Assembly (NCBI GenBank): GCA_003731675.1
Contig: RCNQ01000291.1
Span: forward strand, 1 to 9,278
Direction: 5' to 3'
Length of the DNA stretch: 9,278 nt
Origin: Bacteroidetes/Chlorobi group bacterium ChocPot_Mid
Lineage (GTDB): Bacteria > Bacteroidota > Ignavibacteria > Kapaibacteriales > UBA2268
Below the pieces are notes generated by a model. The model did no database searches, had not been told where the DNA came from, and worked only from the letters and a program-made list of their open reading frames with translations. The stretch's first letter is position 1, and each line of letters opens with the position of its first letter. Below, piece by piece: positions 1 through 5,539 of this stretch. A program made the translations under genes and the position numbers.

Positions 1-227
1 TTCACAAAGGGTTCAATGTATATTTTGAGAACAGGTCTTTCCATCAGACACAGAAATTTTCTAAGGATGCAAACGGAAATCTGCTCATAGAAATGCGTGT
101 CCCTCTTGTTGATGATTTCATATCATGGATTATGAGTTGGGGCGAAGTAATAACCGTTATTAAACCAATTGAACTAATAAAAAGACTGAATCTCGAATTG
201 AATAATACACTTAAAAATTATGAGTAA
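1..227 (+). CDS. WYL-domain transcriptional regulator, C-terminal end (5' partial)
   Basis: This is the last 74 codons of a gene that begins before the window; the reading frame starts at base 3 and ends with TAA at 225-227. The translation contains FHQTQKF, then a G-N-L-L-I-E-M-R-V strand, then FISWIMSWGEVITVIKPIEL. This order matches the WCX extension that closes WYL-domain regulators: an aromatic-H-x-x-Q motif, a beta strand, W-I-x-S-x-G, then V-x-x-P-x-x-L. WYL proteins of the PafC/YafY type usually have an N-terminal helix-turn-helix, a WYL ligand-sensing domain and this WCX tail, and act as DNA-binding regulators that respond to nucleic acids or nucleotides. Only the tail is visible, so the DNA-binding part and the targets are unknown. 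The protein ends in a short basic/amphipathic helix (LIKRLNLELNNTLKNYE). Nothing links it to the arsenic genes 840 bp downstream. Confidence 0.72.
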   Translation, partial: HKGFNVYFENRSFHQTQKFSKDANGNLLIEMRVPLVDDFISWIMSWGEVITVIKPIELIKRLNLELNNTLKNYE

Positions 228-439
228 TAAATTATATCTTGTATTACATTTTTTTTCCTATATAGAAAAATATAAGATGAATATGAGAAGTTTGTTAAGA
301 GTAACAGTCTAATAATTATACAAGATTGATATCTTTCTCAATACATTTCCTCAATGATTATCGCTACATTTTGCATTCAATTAAGAGATAATTAATTGTT
401 AGATTCATCTACTAAAGAATGTCTTTTTACTACCTTTTT

Positions 440-589
440 TCATTTGTTAAAAGTAATTAAAAAACTATATATTACAAAGAAAATAGCTGAATGGAAAGTA
501 ATATATGAATCATAATAGTAATCCTCAATGCAAATATATTCGATAACATCTATCAAGGCAAAACTCATAAATAATACTGAATAAAACAT
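440..589 (-). CDS. Possible small hydrophobic protein (49 aa), doubtful
   Basis: A minus-strand frame runs from ATG at 589-587 to TGA at 442-440. It is preceded by AGAAGG (598-603) with an 8-nt spacer, a good Shine-Dalgarno placement. The 49-residue product starts MFYSVLFMSFALIDVIEY. It has two hydrophobic stretches, about residues 1-20 and 34-47, around an acidic and tyrosine-rich centre (IEDYYYDSY), so it could be a small membrane protein. I do not recognise it. In DNA this AT-rich, random frames are rich in Phe, Ile and Tyr, so the hydrophobicity is weak evidence. The ribosome-binding site is the main support. Confidence 0.18.
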   Translation of the reverse strand: MFYSVLFMSFALIDVIEYICIEDYYYDSYITFHSAIFFVIYSFLITFNK

Positions 590-1006
590 TTTCTTAACCT
601 TCTTTTTCTATACTATATCTGGCATGTGCTTTATTACTTTTTTTCAAATTACATGTCAGAATTTTGAGTGTAGCTAAAGGTTGAACATTTAAAACGGATT
701 TTTGCAGTTATTACGACGAGCTCATAATTGCAAATTCTACATTTAAGATTATTTTGAATGACTATCTAGAAAATTAGTGATTTTAATTATATGTGATATT
801 TAACACACTGCAACAATACCAGACACTCAGACTTTACATCTTCAAAATTATTAAAATGATATCCCACAAATCAAATCAAAACTATCAATAAAATAATTCA
901 AAATTATTTTTAACAAAAATATTAATATTTTATTATCTCATTATTCATTTCTGCACTGTAAAACTCTGCTTGATTTACAATTATTTTATTTTGATTTTAT
1001 GAAAAA

Positions 1007-1038
1007 TTTTGATAAGAAAATAATTTTTCTTAATTTCG
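1007..1038 (+). promoter_or_regulatory. Putative arsR promoter (Bacteroidetes-type)
   Basis: TTTTG at 1007-1011 provides a -33 TTG. After a 19-nt spacer comes TAATTTCG at 1031-1038, one mismatch from the Bacteroidetes -7 consensus TAnnTTTG. This predicts a transcript starting near 1043-1046, about 25 nt before the arsR ATG. The two tandem inverted repeats cover the spacer, the -7 box and the start point, as expected for steric repression by ArsR. The call depends on the organism belonging to that phylum group, which is inferred. Confidence 0.4.
1013..1032. promoter_or_regulatory. Upstream inverted repeat of the tandem pair (candidate ArsR operator 1)
   Basis: TAAGAAAA (1013-1020), a 4-nt spacer TAAT and TTTTCTTA (1025-1032) form a perfect 8-4-8 inverted repeat. 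It abuts the next inverted repeat with no bases between, and the two centres are 20 bp apart, close to two helical turns. It lies in the predicted -33/-7 spacer of the arsR promoter. The half-sites are A/T apart from one G and one C, and differ from those of the second repeat, so chance symmetry is possible. Confidence 0.35.
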
Positions 1039-1052
1039 TTGTTGAACGAAAT
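1033..1052. promoter_or_regulatory. Probable ArsR operator (8-4-8 inverted repeat)
   Basis: ATTTCGTT (1033-1040), spacer GTTG and AACGAAAT (1045-1052) form a perfect inverted repeat 15 bp upstream of the arsR start codon and immediately before its AGAAGG ribosome-binding site (1056-1061). ArsR/SmtB repressors are dimers that bind short AT-rich imperfect dyads over their own promoters and leave when metal binds. Position, symmetry and size all suit autoregulation. The CG-containing half-sites make chance less likely than for the neighbouring repeat. Confidence 0.55.
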
Positions 1053-1067
1053 GTTAGAAGGTAAAAT

Positions 1068-1412
1068 ATGAATACAGCAATAAAGATTTTTAAGGCTTTG
1101 TCTGATAGAAACAGACTGAGAATCTTACTTATGCTTACTAAAAAGAAGCTCTGTGTGTGCGAAATTCAGGATATACTTGGTATTACTGTTTCGACAGTTT
1201 CCAAGCATCTTTCTATATTAAGAGATATTGGATTCATCGTTGACAATAAAGAAGGTAAATGGGTTTATTACAGTCTGAATACTGCCTCAAAGGATTTAAT
1301 ATTAAATCAAGTTATGTTAGTCCTACCATTTTATCTTAATGATGATGAACTGATACAATCAGACTTAGATAAAGTAAACAATTTTAGCAGAAAAAATTTA
1401 TGCAAATCCTAA
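1068..1412 (+). CDS. arsR: ArsR/SmtB-family arsenic-responsive repressor
   Basis: This is a 114-residue winged-helix repressor, a normal length for the family. It opens with the family signature FKALSDRNRLRILLML (residues 8-23). The recognition helix-turn-helix is ITVSTVSKHLSILRDIGFI (about 39-57) and the wing is KEGKWVYYSL (61-70). Residues 28-33 read LCVCEI, the E. coli-type As(III)/Sb(III)-binding motif CVC, with Cys29 and Cys31. The third cysteine of the E. coli CxCxxC arrangement is absent (Gln34 in its place), and the only other cysteine is Cys112, two residues from the end. Metalloid binding here should bend the first DNA-binding helix and release the operator. The start is set by AGAAGG six bases upstream and by the operator just before it. 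It most likely represses itself and perhaps acr3 and the genes after it, which lie on the same strand. Confidence 0.93.
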   Translation: MNTAIKIFKALSDRNRLRILLMLTKKKLCVCEIQDILGITVSTVSKHLSILRDIGFIVDNKEGKWVYYSLNTASKDLILNQVMLVLPFYLNDDELIQSDLDKVNNFSRKNLCKS

Positions 1413-1421
1413 AATTTATTA

Positions 1422-1453
1422 TTTTATATTTCGTTGATTGTCAAAATATAAAA
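1422..1453. repeat. AT-only inverted repeat with an operator-like half-site, after arsR
   Basis: TTTTATATTT (1422-1431) pairs perfectly with AAATATAAAA (1444-1453) around a 12-nt loop, ten bases after the arsR stop codon. Bases 1428-1436 repeat exactly the nine bases ATTTCGTTG that start the arsR operator at 1033. The element could be a weak terminator for arsR, a secondary ArsR half-site, or chance. The stem has no G-C pair and no clean T-run follows, so a classical terminator is unlikely. Confidence 0.25.
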
Positions 1454-1533
1454 AAATGTTTGGTTAAAAATTTAAATTGGTTATAGATGTTAAAAAATAA
1501 TAATTTCTCCTTTTGGACTTATTGTTTTAAAAT

Positions 1534-1556
1534 TTATAAGAGATTAACTCTTATAA
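1534..1556. promoter_or_regulatory. Perfect 9-5-9 inverted repeat upstream of acr3
   Basis: TTATAAGAG (1534-1542), spacer ATTAA and CTCTTATAA (1548-1556) are a perfect 9-bp dyad in the 258-bp gap between arsR and acr3, about 50 bp upstream of the predicted acr3 -33 box. An outer TTGTT/AACAA pair (1522-1526 and 1555-1559) adds partial symmetry. No T-run follows, so it resembles a protein-binding dyad more than a terminator. Its half-site differs from the arsR operator, so the protein that would bind it is unknown. Confidence 0.35.
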
Positions 1557-1603
1557 CAAACAAGATTAATTTAATTAGAATCCTAAATTGATTTTAACTA
1601 GTC

Positions 1604-1639
1604 TTGGAGCATAATTTTAACATACAAATTATACTTTTG
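1604..1639 (+). promoter_or_regulatory. Putative acr3 promoter (TAnnTTTG type)
   Basis: TACTTTTG at 1632-1639 matches the Bacteroidetes -7 consensus TAnnTTTG exactly and lies 31 bp before the acr3 ATG. The nearest upstream TTG is at 1604-1606, a 25-nt spacer that is somewhat longer than usual, so the -33 assignment is weak. With the long gap after arsR, this suggests acr3 has its own start site instead of relying only on read-through from arsR. Confidence 0.42.
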
Positions 1640-1670
1640 CTTTGTTATATATTTAATAATTGAGGTTAAA

Positions 1671-2750
1671 ATGGAAAAAATCACAAAAAAACTCAGCTTT
1701 CTTGACAGATACTTGACACTGTGGATATTTCTTGCAATGTTCATTGGCGTCATCTCTGGCTATTTGTTCCCTTCAATAGTCGGATTCTGGAATAAATTTC
1801 AGTCCGGTACAACAAATATACCTATTGCAGTTGGCTTAATTCTAATGATGTATCCACCGCTTGCCAAAGTTAAATATGAAGAATTAGGAGATGTTTTCAA
1901 AAACTTCAGAATTCTTGGTTTATCTTTAATACAGAACTGGATTATAGGACCTATTTTAATGTTTCTGCTCGCAGTTCTTCTTCTACCCGACCATCCGGAT
2001 TATATGGCTGGACTTATTATGATTGGACTTGCAAGGTGCATTGCAATGGTGATAGTATGGAATGACCTTGCAAAAGGAGATACTGAATATGCCGCAGGAT
2101 TGGTTGCTTTTAATTCTATTTTCCAGGTTCTCTTCTATTCAATTTATGCCTATGTCTTTCTGACTGTTTTGCCAAATTGGTTAGGTTTACAATCTTTTAA
2201 AATAGATATAACAATCGGGCAGATTGCTGAAAGTGTTTTTATTTATCTCGGTATTCCTTTTATTGCTGGTATCATCACTCGGTTTTCACTGATTAAGCTC
2301 AAAAGCAAAGATTGGTATCATAAAAAATTCATACCGAAAATTAGCCCAATAACATTAATAGCTTTATTATTTACAATTATCGTTATGTTCTCTCTGAAAG
2401 GAGAATACATTGTAAAAATTCCACTTGATGTAGTGCGTATTGCAATTCCGTTGCTACTTTATTTTGTGATTATGTTTTTAGTGTCCTTCTATATGGGGAA
2501 AAAAGCTGGTGCGGATTATTCGAAGACCGCAACTTTATCATTTACAGCGGCAAGTAATAATTTTGAGCTTGCAATAGCAGTTGCCGTTGCTGTATTTGGT
2601 ATAAATTCAGGGGAGGCTTTTGCCGCTGTTATAGGCCCCTTAGTAGAAGTTCCTGCATTGATTGCATTGGTAAATGTGGCACTATGGTTTCAAAAAAAAT
2701 ATTTCGTTAAAGATACAGATGGAACAGATAACGCTCCAAATGCAGGTTAA
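1671..2750 (+). CDS. acr3: ACR3-family arsenite efflux carrier
   Basis: This 359-residue integral inner-membrane protein exports arsenite, and in some members antimonite, driven by the proton-motive force. It is full length for bacterial Acr3 and should have ten transmembrane helices. Family marks in order are LDRYLTLWIF (11-20), MMYPPLAKVKYEEL (59-72), GLARCIAMVIVWNDLAKGD (119-137), EYAAGLVAFNSIFQ (139-152), SNNFELAIAVAVAVFG (295-310) and GPLVEVPALIALVNVAL (322-338). Cys123 in the A-R-C motif and Glu326 in V-E-V-P correspond to the Cys and Glu shown to be essential in characterised Acr3 proteins. The start is supported by GAGG five bases upstream of the ATG. The short polar C-terminal tail (KDTDGTDNAPNAG) is unremarkable. 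It is placed after arsR as in many ars operons, but no arsenate reductase is seen, so the visible genes act on As(III). Confidence 0.95.
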   Translation: MEKITKKLSFLDRYLTLWIFLAMFIGVISGYLFPSIVGFWNKFQSGTTNIPIAVGLILMMYPPLAKVKYEELGDVFKNFRILGLSLIQNWIIGPILMFLLAVLLLPDHPDYMAGLIMIGLARCIAMVIVWNDLAKGDTEYAAGLVAFNSIFQVLFYSIYAYVFLTVLPNWLGLQSFKIDITIGQIAESVFIYLGIPFIAGIITRFSLIKLKSKDWYHKKFIPKISPITLIALLFTIIVMFSLKGEYIVKIPLDVVRIAIPLLLYFVIMFLVSFYMGKKAGADYSKTATLSFTAASNNFELAIAVAVAVFGINSGEAFAAVIGPLVEVPALIALVNVALWFQKKYFVKDTDGTDNAPNAG

Positions 2751-2837
2751 TCTCTGTCTGGGGTAGTTTTCCTCAGGAAAAAAAGAAATAATTTAATTTT
2801 TTATAATTGTGTTTTTAAATCATTATAGGAGAATCTA

Positions 2838-3590
2838 ATGAAAAATCTTAGGATTTCAATTCTAATCGCAGCATTATTTGTTGCAAGCACATTTGTATCA
2901 AACGCTGATACAAAGCAAGACATCGAAAAAGCTAACAAGAAAGGTCAAATTGTATTTCTTGTTGTTACCGAAAAAGGCAATTCTCAAAACACAACAGCAA
3001 TTAACTTTGCTAAAAGTGCTCAAAAGAAGTACCCCAAATCTGCAGTTTTGGAATTAGACAGAACTAATCCAAATAATTCCTCACTTATTCAAAAATACAG
3101 ACTTGCAGGAGCACCTGTCCCATTGATTCTTGTAATTTCGAAAAATGGTTTTATCGTCGGTGGTTCACCCTTAGAAAACCTTACTATGGATGACCTTTTA
3201 TCAATGATTCCAACTCCTACCGAAGAAGAGATTGTTAAAGCAATTACCGAAGGTCATTCAATATTTGTTGTTTTCTCAAAAAGTTCCGATTCAAAAAATA
3301 AGAAACAATTAGACATTTGTCAATCAGCTTGTTCAAGCATGGGTGATAAGGCAAAAACAATTAATGTTGATATTGATGATGCAAATGAAAAATCATTGAT
3401 TACAAAATTCAATATTGACAAGACTGCAACTTTTCCAGTTACTTATGTCATCAATGGTCAAGGACAGGTTACTTCAATGTTTAGTGGAATTACTGAATCA
3501 AAAGACCTTGTTTCTGCTGCTAAAAAGGTTGTTAGTAGCGGTTGTTGCTCACCAGGAAGTGGAAAATCTTGTGAACCACCTAAGAAATAA
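2838..3590 (+). CDS. Secreted tandem thioredoxin-fold protein with Cys-Cys tail, no CXXC
   Basis: A 250-residue protein with an N-terminal signal peptide (basic MKNLR, hydrophobic core about 7-20, likely cleavage after S-N-A23), so it is probably periplasmic; there is no lipobox. Two repeats look like thioredoxin folds. Repeat one is about 36-122: strand IVFLVV, strand AVLELD, then GAPVPLILVISKNGFIVGG. Repeat two is about 139-231: strand SIFVVFS, strand TINVDID, then TATFPVTYVINGQGQV with a likely cis-proline at 200. The redox CXXC is missing from both: repeat one has GNSQNT there and repeat two SSDSKN. Cysteines occur instead as CQSAC (161-165), inside the first helix of repeat two, and in the tail GCCSPGSGKSC (236, 237, 245). 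This suggests thiol-metal binding instead of disulfide exchange. AGGAGA precedes the ATG by five bases, and the permease gene starts six bases after the stop. I do not recognise a named family. A periplasmic As(III)-binding role is inference. Confidence 0.75.
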   Translation: MKNLRISILIAALFVASTFVSNADTKQDIEKANKKGQIVFLVVTEKGNSQNTTAINFAKSAQKKYPKSAVLELDRTNPNNSSLIQKYRLAGAPVPLILVISKNGFIVGGSPLENLTMDDLLSMIPTPTEEEIVKAITEGHSIFVVFSKSSDSKNKKQLDICQSACSSMGDKAKTINVDIDDANEKSLITKFNIDKTATFPVTYVINGQGQVTSMFSGITESKDLVSAAKKVVSSGCCSPGSGKSCEPPKK

Positions 3591-3596
3591 ATAATT

Positions 3597-4814
3597 ATGA
3601 AAATATACAAATTAGTTTTAATAGAGCTTTGGCATCGTAAATCACAGTTGATTACGGCACTTTTGGCAATTACACTCGGCATTGGTGTCATAGTTGGAAT
3701 TAGGTCTGTTGCAGTCGTTTCAGAAAAAGCAGTCGCAGTCAATCTCGATAACCTTGGCGCTAATATAATGGTTCTTCCATTAGCGGCAAGTGTTGATAAT
3801 TATTATTCAGCTGACATAGACGCTCCAACATTTCCTGAAGACTATGTAGAACGTATTGCTACATCTACTCTTGCAGGTGTTGATAACATGTCTCCAAAAC
3901 TAACAAGGAAAATTAAAATTGGAGAAACAAATATTGTTTTGACCGGCATTATTCCTAAAAATGAACTGGCTTCAAAACCCATATGGCAGACAGCAGGATT
4001 AACAGGTAAAGAATTACAAACAACTTGCGGAGCAAATCCAATCAATCAATCATTTGGTTATAAAGATGAAAAATTACAACGCAAAGCAATTGATTCTATT
4101 GCTACTGATGAATGCCTCATTGGATCTAATATTTCAAAAAAATTGAAACTGAAAGAAAAAAACATTGTTACTATTCAGGGAAAAAACTTCAAAGTCGCTA
4201 AGGTACTTCCTGAAACAGGAACAGTTGACGATGACAGAATATTTGCCCATCTACATACGGTTCAGGCATTATTAGGTATCAACGGTCAAATCAGTGCTAT
4301 TGAAATTATGGGCTGTTGCAATGCCATAAGCGATGGTTTATTAAGTAAATTGAGAAACATATTACCCGATACGAAAATTACGACTATAAATCAAATTGTT
4401 GCAACTCAAATAAAAACAAATCAATTGATGAACAAAATTTCTGTCATATTTCTTATCATTGTTTTATTTGTTGGTGGTATTTCCATAGGTAATTCGATTT
4501 GGGCTAATGTGAATGAACGTAAAAAGGAAATAGGAACTTTGAGAATGATAGGGTTTACAAAAGGGAAAATTTATGAAATTCTATTGCTCAAAGCGGCTAT
4601 ACTCGGAATTATCGGAGGTATTTTAGGTTATCTTGTAGGCACATTATCAGGAGTTGTTCTTGGACCTCAATTGGCTGGTTTGAACATTGAGCCGATTCCA
4701 ATTTATTTGCCTTGGTCTATACTTATTTCTCTATTTATTTCACTTTGTGGTTCATTAATTCCTGCATACTTAGCTGGTAAAATTGAACCTTACAAAATAA
4801 TGCAGGAGGCATGA
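3597..4814 (+). CDS. FtsX/MacB-type ABC transporter permease with periplasmic Cys-Cys
   Basis: A 405-residue membrane subunit of an ABC system of the MacB/LolCE/FtsX superfamily. The first transmembrane helix is at about 17-38. A large periplasmic domain follows (about 40-275, MacB-PCD-like), then three helices (about 280-303, 328-352, 370-394). The hallmark cytoplasmic stretch NERKKEIGTLRMIGFTKGKI (306-325) couples to the ATPase. Proteins of this type usually work as dimers that pass mechanical strokes to periplasmic partners, or extract lipoproteins and peptides, instead of forming a classical channel. The predicted periplasmic domain has four cysteines, Cys144, Cys173 and the adjacent pair Cys240-Cys241 in EIMGCCNAI; a fifth, Cys384, is in the last helix. 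There is no clear ribosome-binding site, so translation is probably coupled to the gene ending six bases upstream. Its substrate is unknown; the arsenic neighbourhood and shared Cys-Cys feature hint at a metalloid- or thiol-related role. Confidence 0.85.
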   Translation: MKIYKLVLIELWHRKSQLITALLAITLGIGVIVGIRSVAVVSEKAVAVNLDNLGANIMVLPLAASVDNYYSADIDAPTFPEDYVERIATSTLAGVDNMSPKLTRKIKIGETNIVLTGIIPKNELASKPIWQTAGLTGKELQTTCGANPINQSFGYKDEKLQRKAIDSIATDECLIGSNISKKLKLKEKNIVTIQGKNFKVAKVLPETGTVDDDRIFAHLHTVQALLGINGQISAIEIMGCCNAISDGLLSKLRNILPDTKITTINQIVATQIKTNQLMNKISVIFLIIVLFVGGISIGNSIWANVNERKKEIGTLRMIGFTKGKIYEILLLKAAILGIIGGILGYLVGTLSGVVLGPQLAGLNIEPIPIYLPWSILISLFISLCGSLIPAYLAGKIEPYKIMQEA

Positions 4815-4815
4815 T

Positions 4816-5484
4816 ATGATTATTGAAACTAAAGAATTAACAAAGAATTATCATCATAAGGACGGTTTGGTTGTCGCAATAAAGAATATTAACTTAAACT
4901 TTGAGCAAGGTGATTTTGTTACTATTACAGGTCCTTCCGGCTCTGGTAAAACAACTTTGTTGCTTTTGCTTGCCGGTTTAATTCGACCTACTTCGGGAAG
5001 GATAACTTTTAAAGGTTATGACCTTCATTCTGCATCAGATAATAAATTGGCAAATATTAGAAGTAAGCATATCGGTTTTATTATGCAAAATTTCAGTTTG
5101 ATTCCATACTTATCTGTGTTAAACAATGTTCTCATACCTTTATCCTTAAATCAAAACGGAGAAAATACTAAAAGTGATTATGCCGTTCATCTCCTTGAAT
5201 CAATAGGATTAAAAGATAGAATGAATCATTTACCAAAAGAACTATCTGCAGGTCAACAACAAAGGGTAGCAATTGCGAGAGCCTTAGTAAACAAACCTAA
5301 TTTAATTTTAGCTGATGAACCAACAGGAAATCTTGACCCGGCTTTAGCAATTGAAATCTTAGAAGTTTTGAAACAAATTAATATTGAAAATAAAATAACT
5401 ATTATAATGGTTACTCACAGCCCAACAGCTTCTGAGTACGGTAATGTAAGAGTTCACATAAAAGACGGAAGTATAATTATTTGA
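4816..5484 (+). CDS. ABC transporter ATP-binding protein (LolD/MacB-like)
   Basis: A 222-residue stand-alone nucleotide-binding domain, normal length for the LolD/MacB/FtsE class, and the partner of the permease one base upstream. Visible motifs are Walker A GPSGSGKT (39-46), Q-loop Gln91 in MQNFSLIPYLSVLNNV, signature LSAGQQQRVAIARAL (143-157), Walker B and D-loop LILADEPTGNLD (163-174) with catalytic Glu168, and H-loop His201 in VTHSP. The signature reads LSAGQ where LSGGQ is usual, a tolerated variant in this class. All catalytic residues are present, so it should hydrolyse ATP on the cytoplasmic face. An AGGAGG at 4804-4809, inside the end of the permease gene and six bases from the ATG, is the strongest ribosome-binding site in the window and fixes the start. 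It is the last gene of the plus-strand cluster. Confidence 0.92.
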   Translation: MIIETKELTKNYHHKDGLVVAIKNINLNFEQGDFVTITGPSGSGKTTLLLLLAGLIRPTSGRITFKGYDLHSASDNKLANIRSKHIGFIMQNFSLIPYLSVLNNVLIPLSLNQNGENTKSDYAVHLLESIGLKDRMNHLPKELSAGQQQRVAIARALVNKPNLILADEPTGNLDPALAIEILEVLKQINIENKITIIMVTHSPTASEYGNVRVHIKDGSIII

Positions 5485-5493
5485 ACAATCATC

Positions 5494-5523
5494 CAACACC
5501 CGATTATTTTTAATTGGGTGTTG
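5494..5523. terminator. Hairpin between convergent genes, probable two-way terminator
   Basis: CAACACCC (5494-5501) pairs with GGGTGTTG (5516-5523). The stem continues inward through one G-U and four A-T pairs to a 4-nt T loop (5507-5510), giving a 13-bp stem. It lies ten bases after the ATPase stop codon and 16 bases before the stop of the converging minus-strand gene, so it can end transcripts from both sides. The downstream T-run is poor on each strand, so termination may be partial. The stem is by far the strongest GC-bearing hairpin I noticed in the window. Confidence 0.72.
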
Positions 5524-5539
5524 TTCTATCATATATCAC

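Larger units (their letters stand above)
228..1067. other. Long AT-rich intergenic region
   Basis: About 840 bp with no convincing gene on either strand. Plus-strand ATGs open frames of about a dozen codons or fewer. One minus-strand frame of 49 codons (440-589) has a plausible ribosome-binding site and is listed separately with low confidence. I found no tRNA-like T-loop, CRISPR-like repeat or recognisable decayed coding sequence. Small AT-only palindromes occur (for example 916-931) but are expected at this base composition. The last 60 bases form the arsR promoter/operator, annotated separately. Confidence 0.6.

Noticed and set aside
378..398. CAATTAA/TTAATTG inverted repeat
   Set aside because: Seven AT-rich pairs with a 7-nt spacer and no nearby gene start; too weak to interpret.
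916..931. 16-bp perfect palindrome AAAATATTAATATTTT
   Set aside because: A/T only and in very AT-rich DNA; such palindromes are expected by chance, and no promoter or gene start depends on it.
228..1067. tRNA, CRISPR array or transposon remnant in the long gap
   Set aside because: No GTTCRANTC-type T-loop, no spaced direct repeats, and no transposase-like peptides in any frame I could read.
2767..2781. TTTTCC-TCA-GGAAAA hairpin after acr3, possible terminator
   Set aside because: The stem has only six pairs and is followed by A residues, not a T-run, so it would not work as an intrinsic terminator for the plus strand.
3458..4045. Minus-strand open frames opposite the secreted protein and permease genes
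   Set aside because: They are antisense to clearly coding sequence with recognisable domains, have no ribosome-binding site or family features, and overlap real gene boundaries.
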